The notes below the pieces were generated by a model. It was not told the origin of the DNA and made no database searches. It worked only from the letters and a program-made list of their open reading frames with translations. Below, in pieces: positions 41,628 through 48,930 of a stretch of 51,889 bases of DNA. Positions within the stretch are counted from its first letter, which is position 1; each line of letters starts with the position of its first letter. Origin of the DNA: Clostridia bacterium (GTDB taxonomy: Bacteria > Bacillota > Clostridia > Oscillospirales > CAG-272); contig JAGBIA010000055.1 of the NCBI GenBank assembly GCA_017935225.1, positions 1 to 51,889 on the forward strand. The letters run 5' to 3'. The translations under genes were made by a program, and so were the position numbers.

Positions 41628-42158
41628 ATGAAAAGAAACCCAATTCTCGCACTGACACTCAGTGCGATGCTCATAGCTATGAGCGTTGTTATCGGAATTT
41701 TTTGCAAGACCTTTCTGAACTTCGGCGGAGGACTTTTCAGAATAACCTTTGAAAATCTGCCGATAATTCTCTCGGGAATTATGTTTGGACCCGTGGTCGC
41801 CACGGTGGTCGGAGTTGCAACAGATCTGATCAGCTATCTTCTCTCGCCGCAGATCTATCCGCCCAATCTCGTCGTAACGCTTGGCGCGGCGACGATAGGT
41901 TTTCTCTCGGGCTTTATCTCGCATTTCCTTGTCAAGAAGCAGGGATATGCCCAGATAATAATTTCGGGAATAGCGGCGCACGCGGTCGGCTCGATGATAA
42001 TAAAATCTATCGGACTTTTCAGCTTCTACGGCTGGGCAGTTATCTGGCGCGTGCCGACCTATATCGTTATCGCGGCAGTCGAGATCACCATCCTCTGCTT
42101 GCTTTACAAAAACGCGACTTTCCGCAGATTGATCGATAAAATTGTCAAAAAGGATTAA
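41628..42158 (+). CDS. folT: Folate ECF transporter S component FolT
   Basis: 176 aa from the ATG at 41628 (AAAGGAGG eight bases upstream; an upstream TTG at 41607 lies inside the hairpin and is unlikely). Six hydrophobic segments; FRITFENLPIILSGIMFGPVVATVVG is the typical ECF S-component region, followed by an AAHAVGS loop. The THF riboswitch and downstream folC point to folate as substrate. It works with a shared EcfAA'T energising module encoded elsewhere. Confidence 0.92.
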   Translation: MKRNPILALTLSAMLIAMSVVIGIFCKTFLNFGGGLFRITFENLPIILSGIMFGPVVATVVGVATDLISYLLSPQIYPPNLVVTLGAATIGFLSGFISHFLVKKQGYAQIIISGIAAHAVGSMIIKSIGLFSFYGWAVIWRVPTYIVIAAVEITILCLLYKNATFRRLIDKIVKKD

Positions 42159-42170
42159 GGAGTGAACGTT

Positions 42171-43439
42171 TTGAACTATCAAGAGGCACTTGAATATATA
42201 CACGGCATCAGCTGGACCTTCTGCAAGCCCGGACTTGAGCGTATCAACGAGCTTTGCACAAGACTCGGACACCCCGAGCGCGAGCTGAAATTCATTCATA
42301 TCGCGGGCACTAACGGAAAAGGCTCGACCTCTGCTATGCTTGACTCTGTGCTGAGAGCGGCAGGCTATAAGACAGGTCTTTATACCTCGCCCTATATACG
42401 AACCTTCAACGAGCGTATGCGAGTCGGAGGAGAAAACATAAGCGAGAGCGAGCTTGCAGAGATAACTTCCTACGTTCGCCCCATCGCCGACGCGATGACA
42501 GATAAGCCAACCGAGTTTGAACTTATCACGGCGATCGCGCTCGAATATTTCCGCAGAGCAAAGTGCGACGTGGTCATATTTGAGGCAGGAATGGGCGGCA
42601 GACTCGATTCGACCAACGTAATTGAAAGCTCGCTTATCTCGATAATCACCGGAATTGCGCTCGACCACGTAGCATTTCTCGGAGATACCGTAGAGAAGAT
42701 CGCGGCAGAGAAGGCGGGCATCATAAAAGAGGGATGCCCCGTGCTTTTCGGCGGCGAGGACGAGAGCGCGTACAGAGTCATAGCGGCGCGCGCGGCAGAA
42801 ATGAAGAGCGAGATGCACCGCGTAGACCGCTCAAAACTTGCGGTCAAGCAAAGCACGCTCGACGGTACGCTCTTTGATTTCGGCGAGCATATCGATATGC
42901 GCATCTCGCTCCTCGGCAGCTACCAGCCGCTCAACGCGTCGACCGTCCTGAGCGCACTTGATATTCTCAGGGAGAGAGGAATGAACATTCCCGACTCCGC
43001 TATAAGAGAGGGACTCGCCGCGGCTCGCTGGCAGGCGAGATTTGAGATAATATCGCGCGATCCGCTGACTATCTTCGACGGAGCGCACAACGCCGAGGGC
43101 ATCGCGGCGGCGGTCAAGAGCATAAAGACATACTTTGGAGATCAGAAGGTCTACGTCCTCAGCGGCGTGCTTTCTGACAAAGACTACCGCGCGATAGCGA
43201 AGGATATCTCGACAGTTGCCTCGCGCGCGTTCACAATGACCCCCGATAACCCTCGCGCCCTCGCGGCAGAGGACTACGCGGCGGTGCTGAGAGAAAACGG
43301 AGTTGACGCGAACGCTTATCCATCGATCGACGATGCACTGACTGCCGCGCTTGACGCCGCAAGAAACGAAGGAAAAGCTCTCGTCTGCCTCGGCTCGCTT
43401 TATACCTATTGCTCGATAATCGACAAAATTGACATGTAA
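42171..43439 (+). CDS. folC: Folylpolyglutamate synthase / dihydrofolate synthase
   Basis: 422 aa. P-loop HIAGTNGKGSTSAML (about 42-56), LYTSPYIRTFNERM, VIFEAGMGGRLDST, DHVAFLGDT with the metal/ATP His, and the C-terminal IFDGAHNAEG. It adds glutamate to imported or made folates, retaining them. I prefer the TTG at 42171 as start because AAGGAG is eight bases upstream; the GTG at 42162 overlaps that Shine-Dalgarno site. It follows folT closely, so the riboswitch controls both. Confidence 0.94.
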   Translation: MNYQEALEYIHGISWTFCKPGLERINELCTRLGHPERELKFIHIAGTNGKGSTSAMLDSVLRAAGYKTGLYTSPYIRTFNERMRVGGENISESELAEITSYVRPIADAMTDKPTEFELITAIALEYFRRAKCDVVIFEAGMGGRLDSTNVIESSLISIITGIALDHVAFLGDTVEKIAAEKAGIIKEGCPVLFGGEDESAYRVIAARAAEMKSEMHRVDRSKLAVKQSTLDGTLFDFGEHIDMRISLLGSYQPLNASTVLSALDILRERGMNIPDSAIREGLAAARWQARFEIISRDPLTIFDGAHNAEGIAAAVKSIKTYFGDQKVYVLSGVLSDKDYRAIAKDISTVASRAFTMTPDNPRALAAEDYAAVLRENGVDANAYPSIDDALTAALDAARNEGKALVCLGSLYTYCSIIDKIDM

Positions 43440-43448
43440 AAGAACAAA

Positions 43449-43476
43449 AAGGCGCTTGCCCTGTGGCAAGCGCCTT
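43449..43476. terminator. Bidirectional terminator after folC
   Basis: A 12-bp stem AAGGCGCTTGCC / GGCAAGCGCCTT with loop CTGT, followed by AGCTTTTTATT. It also caps the convergent beta-helix genes ending at 43493. Confidence 0.9.
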
Positions 43477-43492
43477 AGCTTTTTATTGATGA

Positions 43493-44500
43493 TCAAGGAT
43501 GAAGCACTCTTCCGACGAGATAATTCTTGTAGCATTTATCTATTGAAAGCTCTTCGTTAAAGAAGGGATTTTCGATAACACCGCAACCGCCCTCAGCTCC
43601 TACAAGGAAATTCGCATTCGGCGCGTCACTGCGGAGAGTGACCTTGCAATTAGAAAGAAGCGAATTGAAATTACCGTCAGCCTTGAAGCCGATCTCACCC
43701 GACTCAAGCGTCTTGTACCAATAGCAGAAGCAATTGTGACAGATAGAATGACAGCCGTCCTTTAAATAAAATCCCGTCTCGTACTGATCGCTGTAGCAGA
43801 AGTCGTAGCGGTTACCGCCACTGAGATCGCAGAACGCGATGCTGTCAGAGTAGAACTCGGGATTTGACGTGCCGAGCGGATGGATATTGCGCAGACAGTT
43901 ACCGCCGCGGATAAACTTAACGCCTATGTGTACGTAAGCGATACGCATATTAGTAAAGGTGTTGTCCATACCCTCTATAAGAACGCCGATGGTGTCTCGT
44001 TTTCCGGGACCAACGATGTTCACGTTGCAGATATCAGCATCCGACGAGCCCGAGTTTGCACCCCATTTTACGTGCAGACCGACAGTCGTGTGCTTGATGG
44101 AAAGATTTTCTACTCTCGTCTCTCTGCCGCTGTCGATAGAAACGCCCTTTGCAATATTATTGCCGTCGATGATGCCGCCCGAGAGGTAGTAGTTACTGCC
44201 GTTTACGCGAATGGTGTTGAAGGGCTCAGCCGCACCGAGACGGATCATAGCCTCGTCCGAGTCCCATCCGTCCATAGCCTTGATGACTGCGAAGTTGGAA
44301 AGCTTGAGCGAGACCGCATTTTCGGGATTTGCGGGAGTGCAGATAGGCTTTGAGATAAGATACTCACCGTCGGGGAAGAAGATAACTCGACGGGGATTGT
44401 CCATAATGATCTGCTGAAGCGCGTCGGACACGTCCTCACCTGAATTTGCCTTGACGTAATCTGTAACGAGCACGAACGGGCTTGCGAATTCGTTAGTCAT
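43493..44500 (-). CDS. Right-handed beta-helix protein, pectate-lyase-like (copy 2)
   Basis: 335 aa. N-terminal FVLVTDYVKANSGEDVSDAL and IIMDNPRRVIFFPDGEYLIS are typical of the pectate-lyase-3/GH28-like superfamily, and the rest is short strand repeats (GGIIDGN, VENLSIKHTTVGLHV, FTNMRIAYVHIGV, CHNCFCYWY). It is a clear paralogue of the gene at 44542-45558. No signal peptide is seen, so it may be intracellular or exported by another route. It could act on uronate oligomers or be a binding protein; catalytic residues are not obvious. Confidence 0.8.
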   Translation of the reverse strand: MTNEFASPFVLVTDYVKANSGEDVSDALQQIIMDNPRRVIFFPDGEYLISKPICTPANPENAVSLKLSNFAVIKAMDGWDSDEAMIRLGAAEPFNTIRVNGSNYYLSGGIIDGNNIAKGVSIDSGRETRVENLSIKHTTVGLHVKWGANSGSSDADICNVNIVGPGKRDTIGVLIEGMDNTFTNMRIAYVHIGVKFIRGGNCLRNIHPLGTSNPEFYSDSIAFCDLSGGNRYDFCYSDQYETGFYLKDGCHSICHNCFCYWYKTLESGEIGFKADGNFNSLLSNCKVTLRSDAPNANFLVGAEGGCGVIENPFFNEELSIDKCYKNYLVGRVLHP

Positions 44501-44541
44501 AATAATTCTCCTTATCTGTAAGTGTGAAATTCAAAGACAGA

Positions 44542-45558
44542 TCAGGGATGAAGCACCTTGCCCACGAGGTAGTTCTGATAGCACTTGTCGGGAGCCTGAT
44601 CCTCGTTGAAGAAGGGATTTTCAATAACACCGTAGCCGCCCTCAGCACCTACGAGGAAGTTTGTATCCTTAGCGTCGCCGCGAAGAGTTACCTTGCAGTT
44701 CGAGAGGAGGGAATTGAACTTACCACCCGACTTGAATCCGATCTCGCCGCCCTCAAGAGTCTTCCACCAGAAGCAGAAGCAGTTGTGGCAGATAGAGCGA
44801 ACGTTATCTGCAAAGTAGAAGCCTGTGCAGTACTGATCGCTATAGCAGAAGTCGTACCAGTTCTCCCAGCTCAGATCGCAGAAAGCGATACTGTCGGTGT
44901 AGTGATCCCAACCGGATGCAAGGCTGTAGAGCGGATGGATATTGCGCAGATAGTTGCCGCCCTTGAGGAGCTTAACACCTATCTGTACTCTTGCGATACG
45001 CATATTGGTAAAGGTGTTGTCCATACCCTCGATAAGCAGACCGATAGAGTCTACCGTTCCGCGACCAACGATATTTACGTTGCAGATGTCGCAGTCAGCA
45101 GAGCCCGAGTTTGCGCCCCACTTAACGTGCAGACCGACCTTGGTGTGCTTGATGGAAACGTTCTCAACTCTGGTCTCACGTCCGCTGTCGATGGATACGC
45201 CGTTAGCAACGTCATTACCGTCGATGATACCGCCCGAAAGGTAGTAGTTGCTTCCGTTGACCATTATAGTATTGAAGGGCTCAGCCGCACCGAGACGGAT
45301 GAGAGCCTCATCACAGTCCCAGCACTCCATAGCCTTGATAACTGCGAAGTTAGAGAGCTGAAGAGATACTGCATGCTCGGGGTTAGCGGTAGTGCAGATC
45401 GGCTTGGAGAGAAGATATTCTCCGTCGGGGAAGTAAAGAACGCGGCGGGGATTGTTCAGAATGAGCTCCTGAAGAGCGTCGGATACGTCCTCACCCGTAT
45501 TTGCCTTAACGTAATCGGTAACTAATACGAATGCGTCTCTTGTAAAATCGTTATTCAT
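44542..45558 (-). CDS. Right-handed beta-helix protein, pectate-lyase-like (copy 1)
   Basis: 338 aa, aligned end to end with the downstream copy and sharing the motifs FVLVTDYVKAN, RVLYFPDGEYLLSKPICT, AEPFNTIMVNGSNYYLSGG, SIDSGRETRVEN, LIEGMDNTFTNMRIA and the C-terminal NYLVGKVLHP. Differences are spread along the length, including a longer loop around 205-215. It has the operon promoter upstream and is separated from copy 2 by 41 nt. Lacks a signal peptide. The pair probably arose by tandem duplication and then diverged. Confidence 0.8.
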   Translation of the reverse strand: MNNDFTRDAFVLVTDYVKANTGEDVSDALQELILNNPRRVLYFPDGEYLLSKPICTTANPEHAVSLQLSNFAVIKAMECWDCDEALIRLGAAEPFNTIMVNGSNYYLSGGIIDGNDVANGVSIDSGRETRVENVSIKHTKVGLHVKWGANSGSADCDICNVNIVGRGTVDSIGLLIEGMDNTFTNMRIARVQIGVKLLKGGNYLRNIHPLYSLASGWDHYTDSIAFCDLSWENWYDFCYSDQYCTGFYFADNVRSICHNCFCFWWKTLEGGEIGFKSGGKFNSLLSNCKVTLRGDAKDTNFLVGAEGGYGVIENPFFNEDQAPDKCYQNYLVGKVLHP

Positions 45559-45602
45559 AATAATTCTCCTTGTCGTTTTCGGAGCTTTGCTCCGTTTAGT
45601 AG

Positions 45603-45631
45603 ATTATACCATATCGAACTCTTTATGTCAA
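45603..45631 (-). promoter_or_regulatory. Promoter of the tandem beta-helix genes
   Basis: Minus strand: perfect TTGACA at 45631-45626, 17-bp spacer, perfect TATAAT at 45608-45603. The 5' leader contains a small CGGAGC/GCTCCG hairpin (45580-45594) before the ATG at 45558. Confidence 0.9.
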
Positions 45632-45643
45632 TTAAATCAAACA

Positions 45644-45670
45644 AAAAACTCCGATTATTTCGGAGTTTTT
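45644..45670 (-). terminator. Terminator of the M23-plsY operon
   Basis: A 10-bp stem AAAAACTCCG / CGGAGTTTTT with a 7-nt loop; on the minus strand it runs into a TTTTTTGTTTGATTT tract. It lies 15 bases past the stop at 45686. Confidence 0.88.
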
Positions 45671-45685
45671 ATGCGAAATAAATAA

Positions 45686-46969
45686 TTAAAATCCAAGTAT
45701 GCCGAGAAGCTCATATCTGAGCGCGCGTGTGAAATTGCTGGGCCCCGAGATAAGCAGGACGGTGTCGGGCGAGAGATCCGAGAGTGCGGATTTTGCGGTC
45801 GCCTTGACGGTCTTTGAGAGAGTAAGAGGGATATTCACCTTGCCTCGCTCGTCCTCGCCGACAGACTCAAGCTCAAGCGCCGAAATAGAGCATACGTCGT
45901 ATCCGCGACGCGTGAGCGCCTCGATATAGTAGGGAATAAGCTCTCCGTCGGGTAGGCAGAGTTTTATCTTTGTGCCCGTGATCTCCTTGAAGTCGGCGAG
46001 CGAGTCGCAGACTTCCTCGATAGCGATCGGCGTGTGCGTGCTGTCCGCGATTATCGTGGGCGAGATCGAGAGTATCTCAAACTTGCAGGGCGCACTGAGA
46101 GCAGAAAGTCCTTCACAGATCTGCCCTTTGGTGATGGCATATCCAAGCCTTATGAGCATCTCTGCGCTCTCAATAGCAACGAGCGCGTTGACAGTCTGGA
46201 ATTTACCGCAAACGCGAAGGGAGTAGCTCGTACCTTTATATGAAAACTCGGTTCCGCGGAGTGTCAGTCGCTCGATCTCGATCTTGTTTTTTGCCGCGAT
46301 CGTAAGTCTGCAGTTTACCGCCGAGCAGGTGTCGGCAATTACCTTGTACGCATCGGTGTTCTGAGGCGCGCTTATTATCTCGCGAACTCCGCGGCAGATG
46401 TAGGAGCGGATCTTATATATATCCTGCCGGTCTCTGTCCTCGTTCGGAATAGATCCGCAGATGATCGCCGCAAAGGGCGCGGGCAGAAAGCGAGAGGGAT
46501 CCTCACCGTTGTGGTCGCTTTCTATCATACAAATGTCGCACTTGTGAGCGCAAAACGCAAGAAGCGCCACACAGAGAAGTATCTCGTGCGCGGTAGGGCA
46601 GAAGACCGATGGATCGTCATCCTCTTTGTCGGAATTTATCTTCGCCACCGCATCCTTGACCTCGGACACGTATTCGACAGTCTCGTCCATACTTATCGGC
46701 TCGCCGCCGATGCGTATGTTCTCGCGGATCTCGGAATAGATCGGCATAGAGAGACAGCCGCTCAGAATTCCCGCTTTGCACAGAATTGAGATGATCATTC
46801 TTGCGCACACCGTCTTGCCGTTGCTTCCTGCCAGACGGATGTATTTTATTCTTTTTTGTGGATTGCCGAGCGCGTTGCACAGCGTAAGTATACGTTCCGA
46901 GGCTGACTCAGCCTTGGGCGCGACGTTCGGCGCGTTTTTGATATATTTTATGGCATTGTGATATGTCAT
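45686..46969 (-). CDS. Divergent FolC/Mur-ligase-family protein
   Basis: 427 aa with the overall layout of FolC: ERILTLCNALGNPQKRIKYIRLAGSNGKTVCA at the front (P-loop G-S-N-G-K-T), a middle ATPase domain and a C-terminal domain. Key FolC motifs are changed: the LYTSP region reads CLSMPIYSEIREN, the E-GMGGR-D region reads MIESDHNGEDPS, and the GAHN motif is ADSTHTP. It may be a ligase with a different substrate or a degenerate paralogue. It is the last gene of an operon with an M23-like protein, plsY and a methyltransferase, 3.5 kb from the true folC. Confidence 0.75.
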   Translation of the reverse strand: MTYHNAIKYIKNAPNVAPKAESASERILTLCNALGNPQKRIKYIRLAGSNGKTVCARMIISILCKAGILSGCLSMPIYSEIRENIRIGGEPISMDETVEYVSEVKDAVAKINSDKEDDDPSVFCPTAHEILLCVALLAFCAHKCDICMIESDHNGEDPSRFLPAPFAAIICGSIPNEDRDRQDIYKIRSYICRGVREIISAPQNTDAYKVIADTCSAVNCRLTIAAKNKIEIERLTLRGTEFSYKGTSYSLRVCGKFQTVNALVAIESAEMLIRLGYAITKGQICEGLSALSAPCKFEILSISPTIIADSTHTPIAIEEVCDSLADFKEITGTKIKLCLPDGELIPYYIEALTRRGYDVCSISALELESVGEDERGKVNIPLTLSKTVKATAKSALSDLSPDTVLLISGPSNFTRALRYELLGILGF

Positions 46970-47001
46970 ATAGCTTCCTTTTCAGATCTTTTATCGGAAT
47001 A

Positions 47002-48201
47002 TCAGAAGTGAAATGCAGAGAGATCACCCTCGCCGCACAAAAATCTCTTAGCGGCAAGATATTTTTCCCGAGCCTTGCGCGCCTCTGTAGAATTTTCGTT
47101 GAATTTCTTCTTGCGGAAAGCGCGGAGCATAACGTTCTTGGGTGTCTCGTTGGGATCTATCAGCTCGACCGTCGAGGTTGCATAGCCCTGCGACTCGAGT
47201 CGGCAGAGCCTGAGCGCGTCGGTTGCCGCGTCGCACAGCTTCTGGCGAAGCATAGAGTGCTCGGTGATAAACGAGAGCGCTTCACAGTTAATGCTGTGAT
47301 TGAGCTCGTGGTGACAGCAGGGAGTCGAGAGGATAACGTCGGTGCGCCACTCGGCAGCCTTCATCAGCACGATGTCGGTCGCGATATCGCACGCGTGCAG
47401 AGAGATAACGAGAGAGGGAAGGACTTCGGGAGAGTAGTCGTTTATATCCATACAGATAAATTCAAGTCCGTCAAAACCGAGTGCTTTCGCGGTCTTGTTA
47501 CAGTGCTCGACCACGTCGGGCTTTAGATCAACTCCGCTCATGCTGACCTTAATTTTTCTCACGTTTGCGAAATAATGATATGCGGCAAATGAGAGATAGC
47601 TCTTTCCGCAACAGAGATCGCAGATGCGTATCTCGTCGCTTGGCAGCTTGTCCTCAGCGTCTCGGATTATCTCGAGGAAGCGGTTGATCTGTCGAAACTT
47701 CGACTGCTTCTTGTCGTAGACTCTGCCGTTCGCATCGGCAACGCCAAGCTCGTAGAGAAATGGCTCGCTACCGTCAAGTATATATTGCTTTTTTCGGTTG
47801 TTGTCCTCGATTTCCGCTCCGACTGCCGAGAGGTCTGCACTGCCGATAAGCGCGCGCACCTTCTTGTCGCCAAGCACGACCGTCTTGCCCGAAGAGGAGC
47901 ATCTGTACTCGCACTCCGCGCCCTCGCAAATGAGATTTATCTGCGAATAATTGCAAGAGAACTCACAGAGCGCATCGGCATCGGTAGACTCGAGAACGAA
48001 ATTCTTGTGCGTGACCTTGTTGTCCTTGTGGAAAAGCTCAGCCTGGAGCGCCGCCTTGCCGCCGATCGCTCTGAGCGTCAGCACCGAGCGCAGAAGCGTT
48101 TTGTCGGCAGGCTTTGAGAGCACCGCCTTCTTGAGCTTTCGCGCGCTTGCCGAGCAGAGTATCAGCTCGCATATCTTCAAAAGATCTTCGTTTCTTTCCA
48201 T
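47002..48201 (-). CDS. Class I SAM-dependent methyltransferase, METTL25/RRNAD1-like
   Basis: 399 aa. SAM motif I IRICDLCCGKSYLSFA (about 195-210), then VSMSGVDLKPDVVEHC, ICMDINDY, VISLHACDIATD and ILSTPCCHHELN. The D-x-CCGKS...LHACD...CCHH pattern is typical of METTL25/RRNAD1-like methyltransferases, conserved from bacteria to eukaryotes; the RNA or protein substrate is not known to me. The N-terminal 180 residues form a separate domain. It lies 3 nt after plsY. Confidence 0.85.
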   Translation of the reverse strand: MERNEDLLKICELILCSASARKLKKAVLSKPADKTLLRSVLTLRAIGGKAALQAELFHKDNKVTHKNFVLESTDADALCEFSCNYSQINLICEGAECEYRCSSSGKTVVLGDKKVRALIGSADLSAVGAEIEDNNRKKQYILDGSEPFLYELGVADANGRVYDKKQSKFRQINRFLEIIRDAEDKLPSDEIRICDLCCGKSYLSFAAYHYFANVRKIKVSMSGVDLKPDVVEHCNKTAKALGFDGLEFICMDINDYSPEVLPSLVISLHACDIATDIVLMKAAEWRTDVILSTPCCHHELNHSINCEALSFITEHSMLRQKLCDAATDALRLCRLESQGYATSTVELIDPNETPKNVMLRAFRKKKFNENSTEARKAREKYLAAKRFLCGEGDLSAFHF

Positions 48202-48204
48202 TTA

Positions 48205-48930
48205 TTACTTGCCCTCTGTGCCGCTTTCGTCGGGAGTCTTGACACTCTTCTTGAAGGAGAATTTGCTCTCCTTGCCCTGCATAAGTCGCTTTATGTTTGC
48301 CCAGTGCTTGACTACGACGAGAACTGCGATAATGATCGCAAATACATCGTAGGGAGTAGCCTGACCTGTGAAGAGATGATTTATTCTGTCAAGAAGAATG
48401 GGGTAGAGCATAACGCAGATGACAGAGCCGAGAGATATGTATCTGGTAAAAAGTACGATTATAACAAAGAGGAGGATGAGAATAGCAAAAACGATCGGGT
48501 CGCACATAAGTATCGCGATCGCCGTGGTAACTACACCCTTGCCGCCTTTGAAACCGTAGAATGCGGGGAAGATATGACCGCAGATGCAGAAAAGACCTGC
48601 GAGATAAGATCCGAGGTGACCGAGAAGCGCGTAGCCGATAAGGCAGGCAACCACAGCCTTGAGAGCATCGCCAAGCAGGGTAAGACCTGCTGCCTTTTTT
48701 CCGTACGTACGCATCATATTCGTCATACCCGCGTTCTTGCTGCCGTGGTCGCGGATATCCTGCTTGTATTTTTTGCCCGAGATGATGATAGCAAAGTTGA
48801 TGCTTCCGAGAAGATAAGCGGCAACTATCGCGACCACAGCCGCGATGATGATGATCGCCGTATTTGAAGAGTCGGATATCGGGAAGTAGTGACCGATAAA
48901 TCCGTTAGCCAAAAATTCATTGAACGTCAT
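48205..48930 (-). CDS. plsY: Glycerol-3-phosphate acyltransferase PlsY
   Basis: 241 aa, somewhat longer than the usual 190-210 because of an extended N-terminal segment and a charged tail. YLLGSINFAIIIS, HGSKNAGMTNMMRTYGKKA (loop 1) and GHIFPAFYGFKGGKGVVT (loop 2) are the three PlsY catalytic motifs. The enzyme makes lysophosphatidate from acyl-phosphate at the membrane. It overlaps the upstream M23-like gene by 14 nt. Confidence 0.95.
   Translation of the reverse strand: MTFNEFLANGFIGHYFPISDSSNTAIIIIAAVVAIVAAYLLGSINFAIIISGKKYKQDIRDHGSKNAGMTNMMRTYGKKAAGLTLLGDALKAVVACLIGYALLGHLGSYLAGLFCICGHIFPAFYGFKGGKGVVTTAIAILMCDPIVFAILILLFVIIVLFTRYISLGSVICVMLYPILLDRINHLFTGQATPYDVFAIIIAVLVVVKHWANIKRLMQGKESKFSFKKSVKTPDESGTEGK

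Noticed and set aside
41517-42818. 433-codon minus-strand frame opposite folT/folC
   Set aside because: It crosses the riboswitch platform and two well-supported plus-strand genes; the translation is Arg/Lys/Asp-rich and without motifs.
43493-45558. The tandem beta-helix proteins as tailspikes of the phage cassette
   Set aside because: They lie 14 kb away in an independent operon with their own promoter, lack a virion-binding head domain, and have no phage genes beside them.
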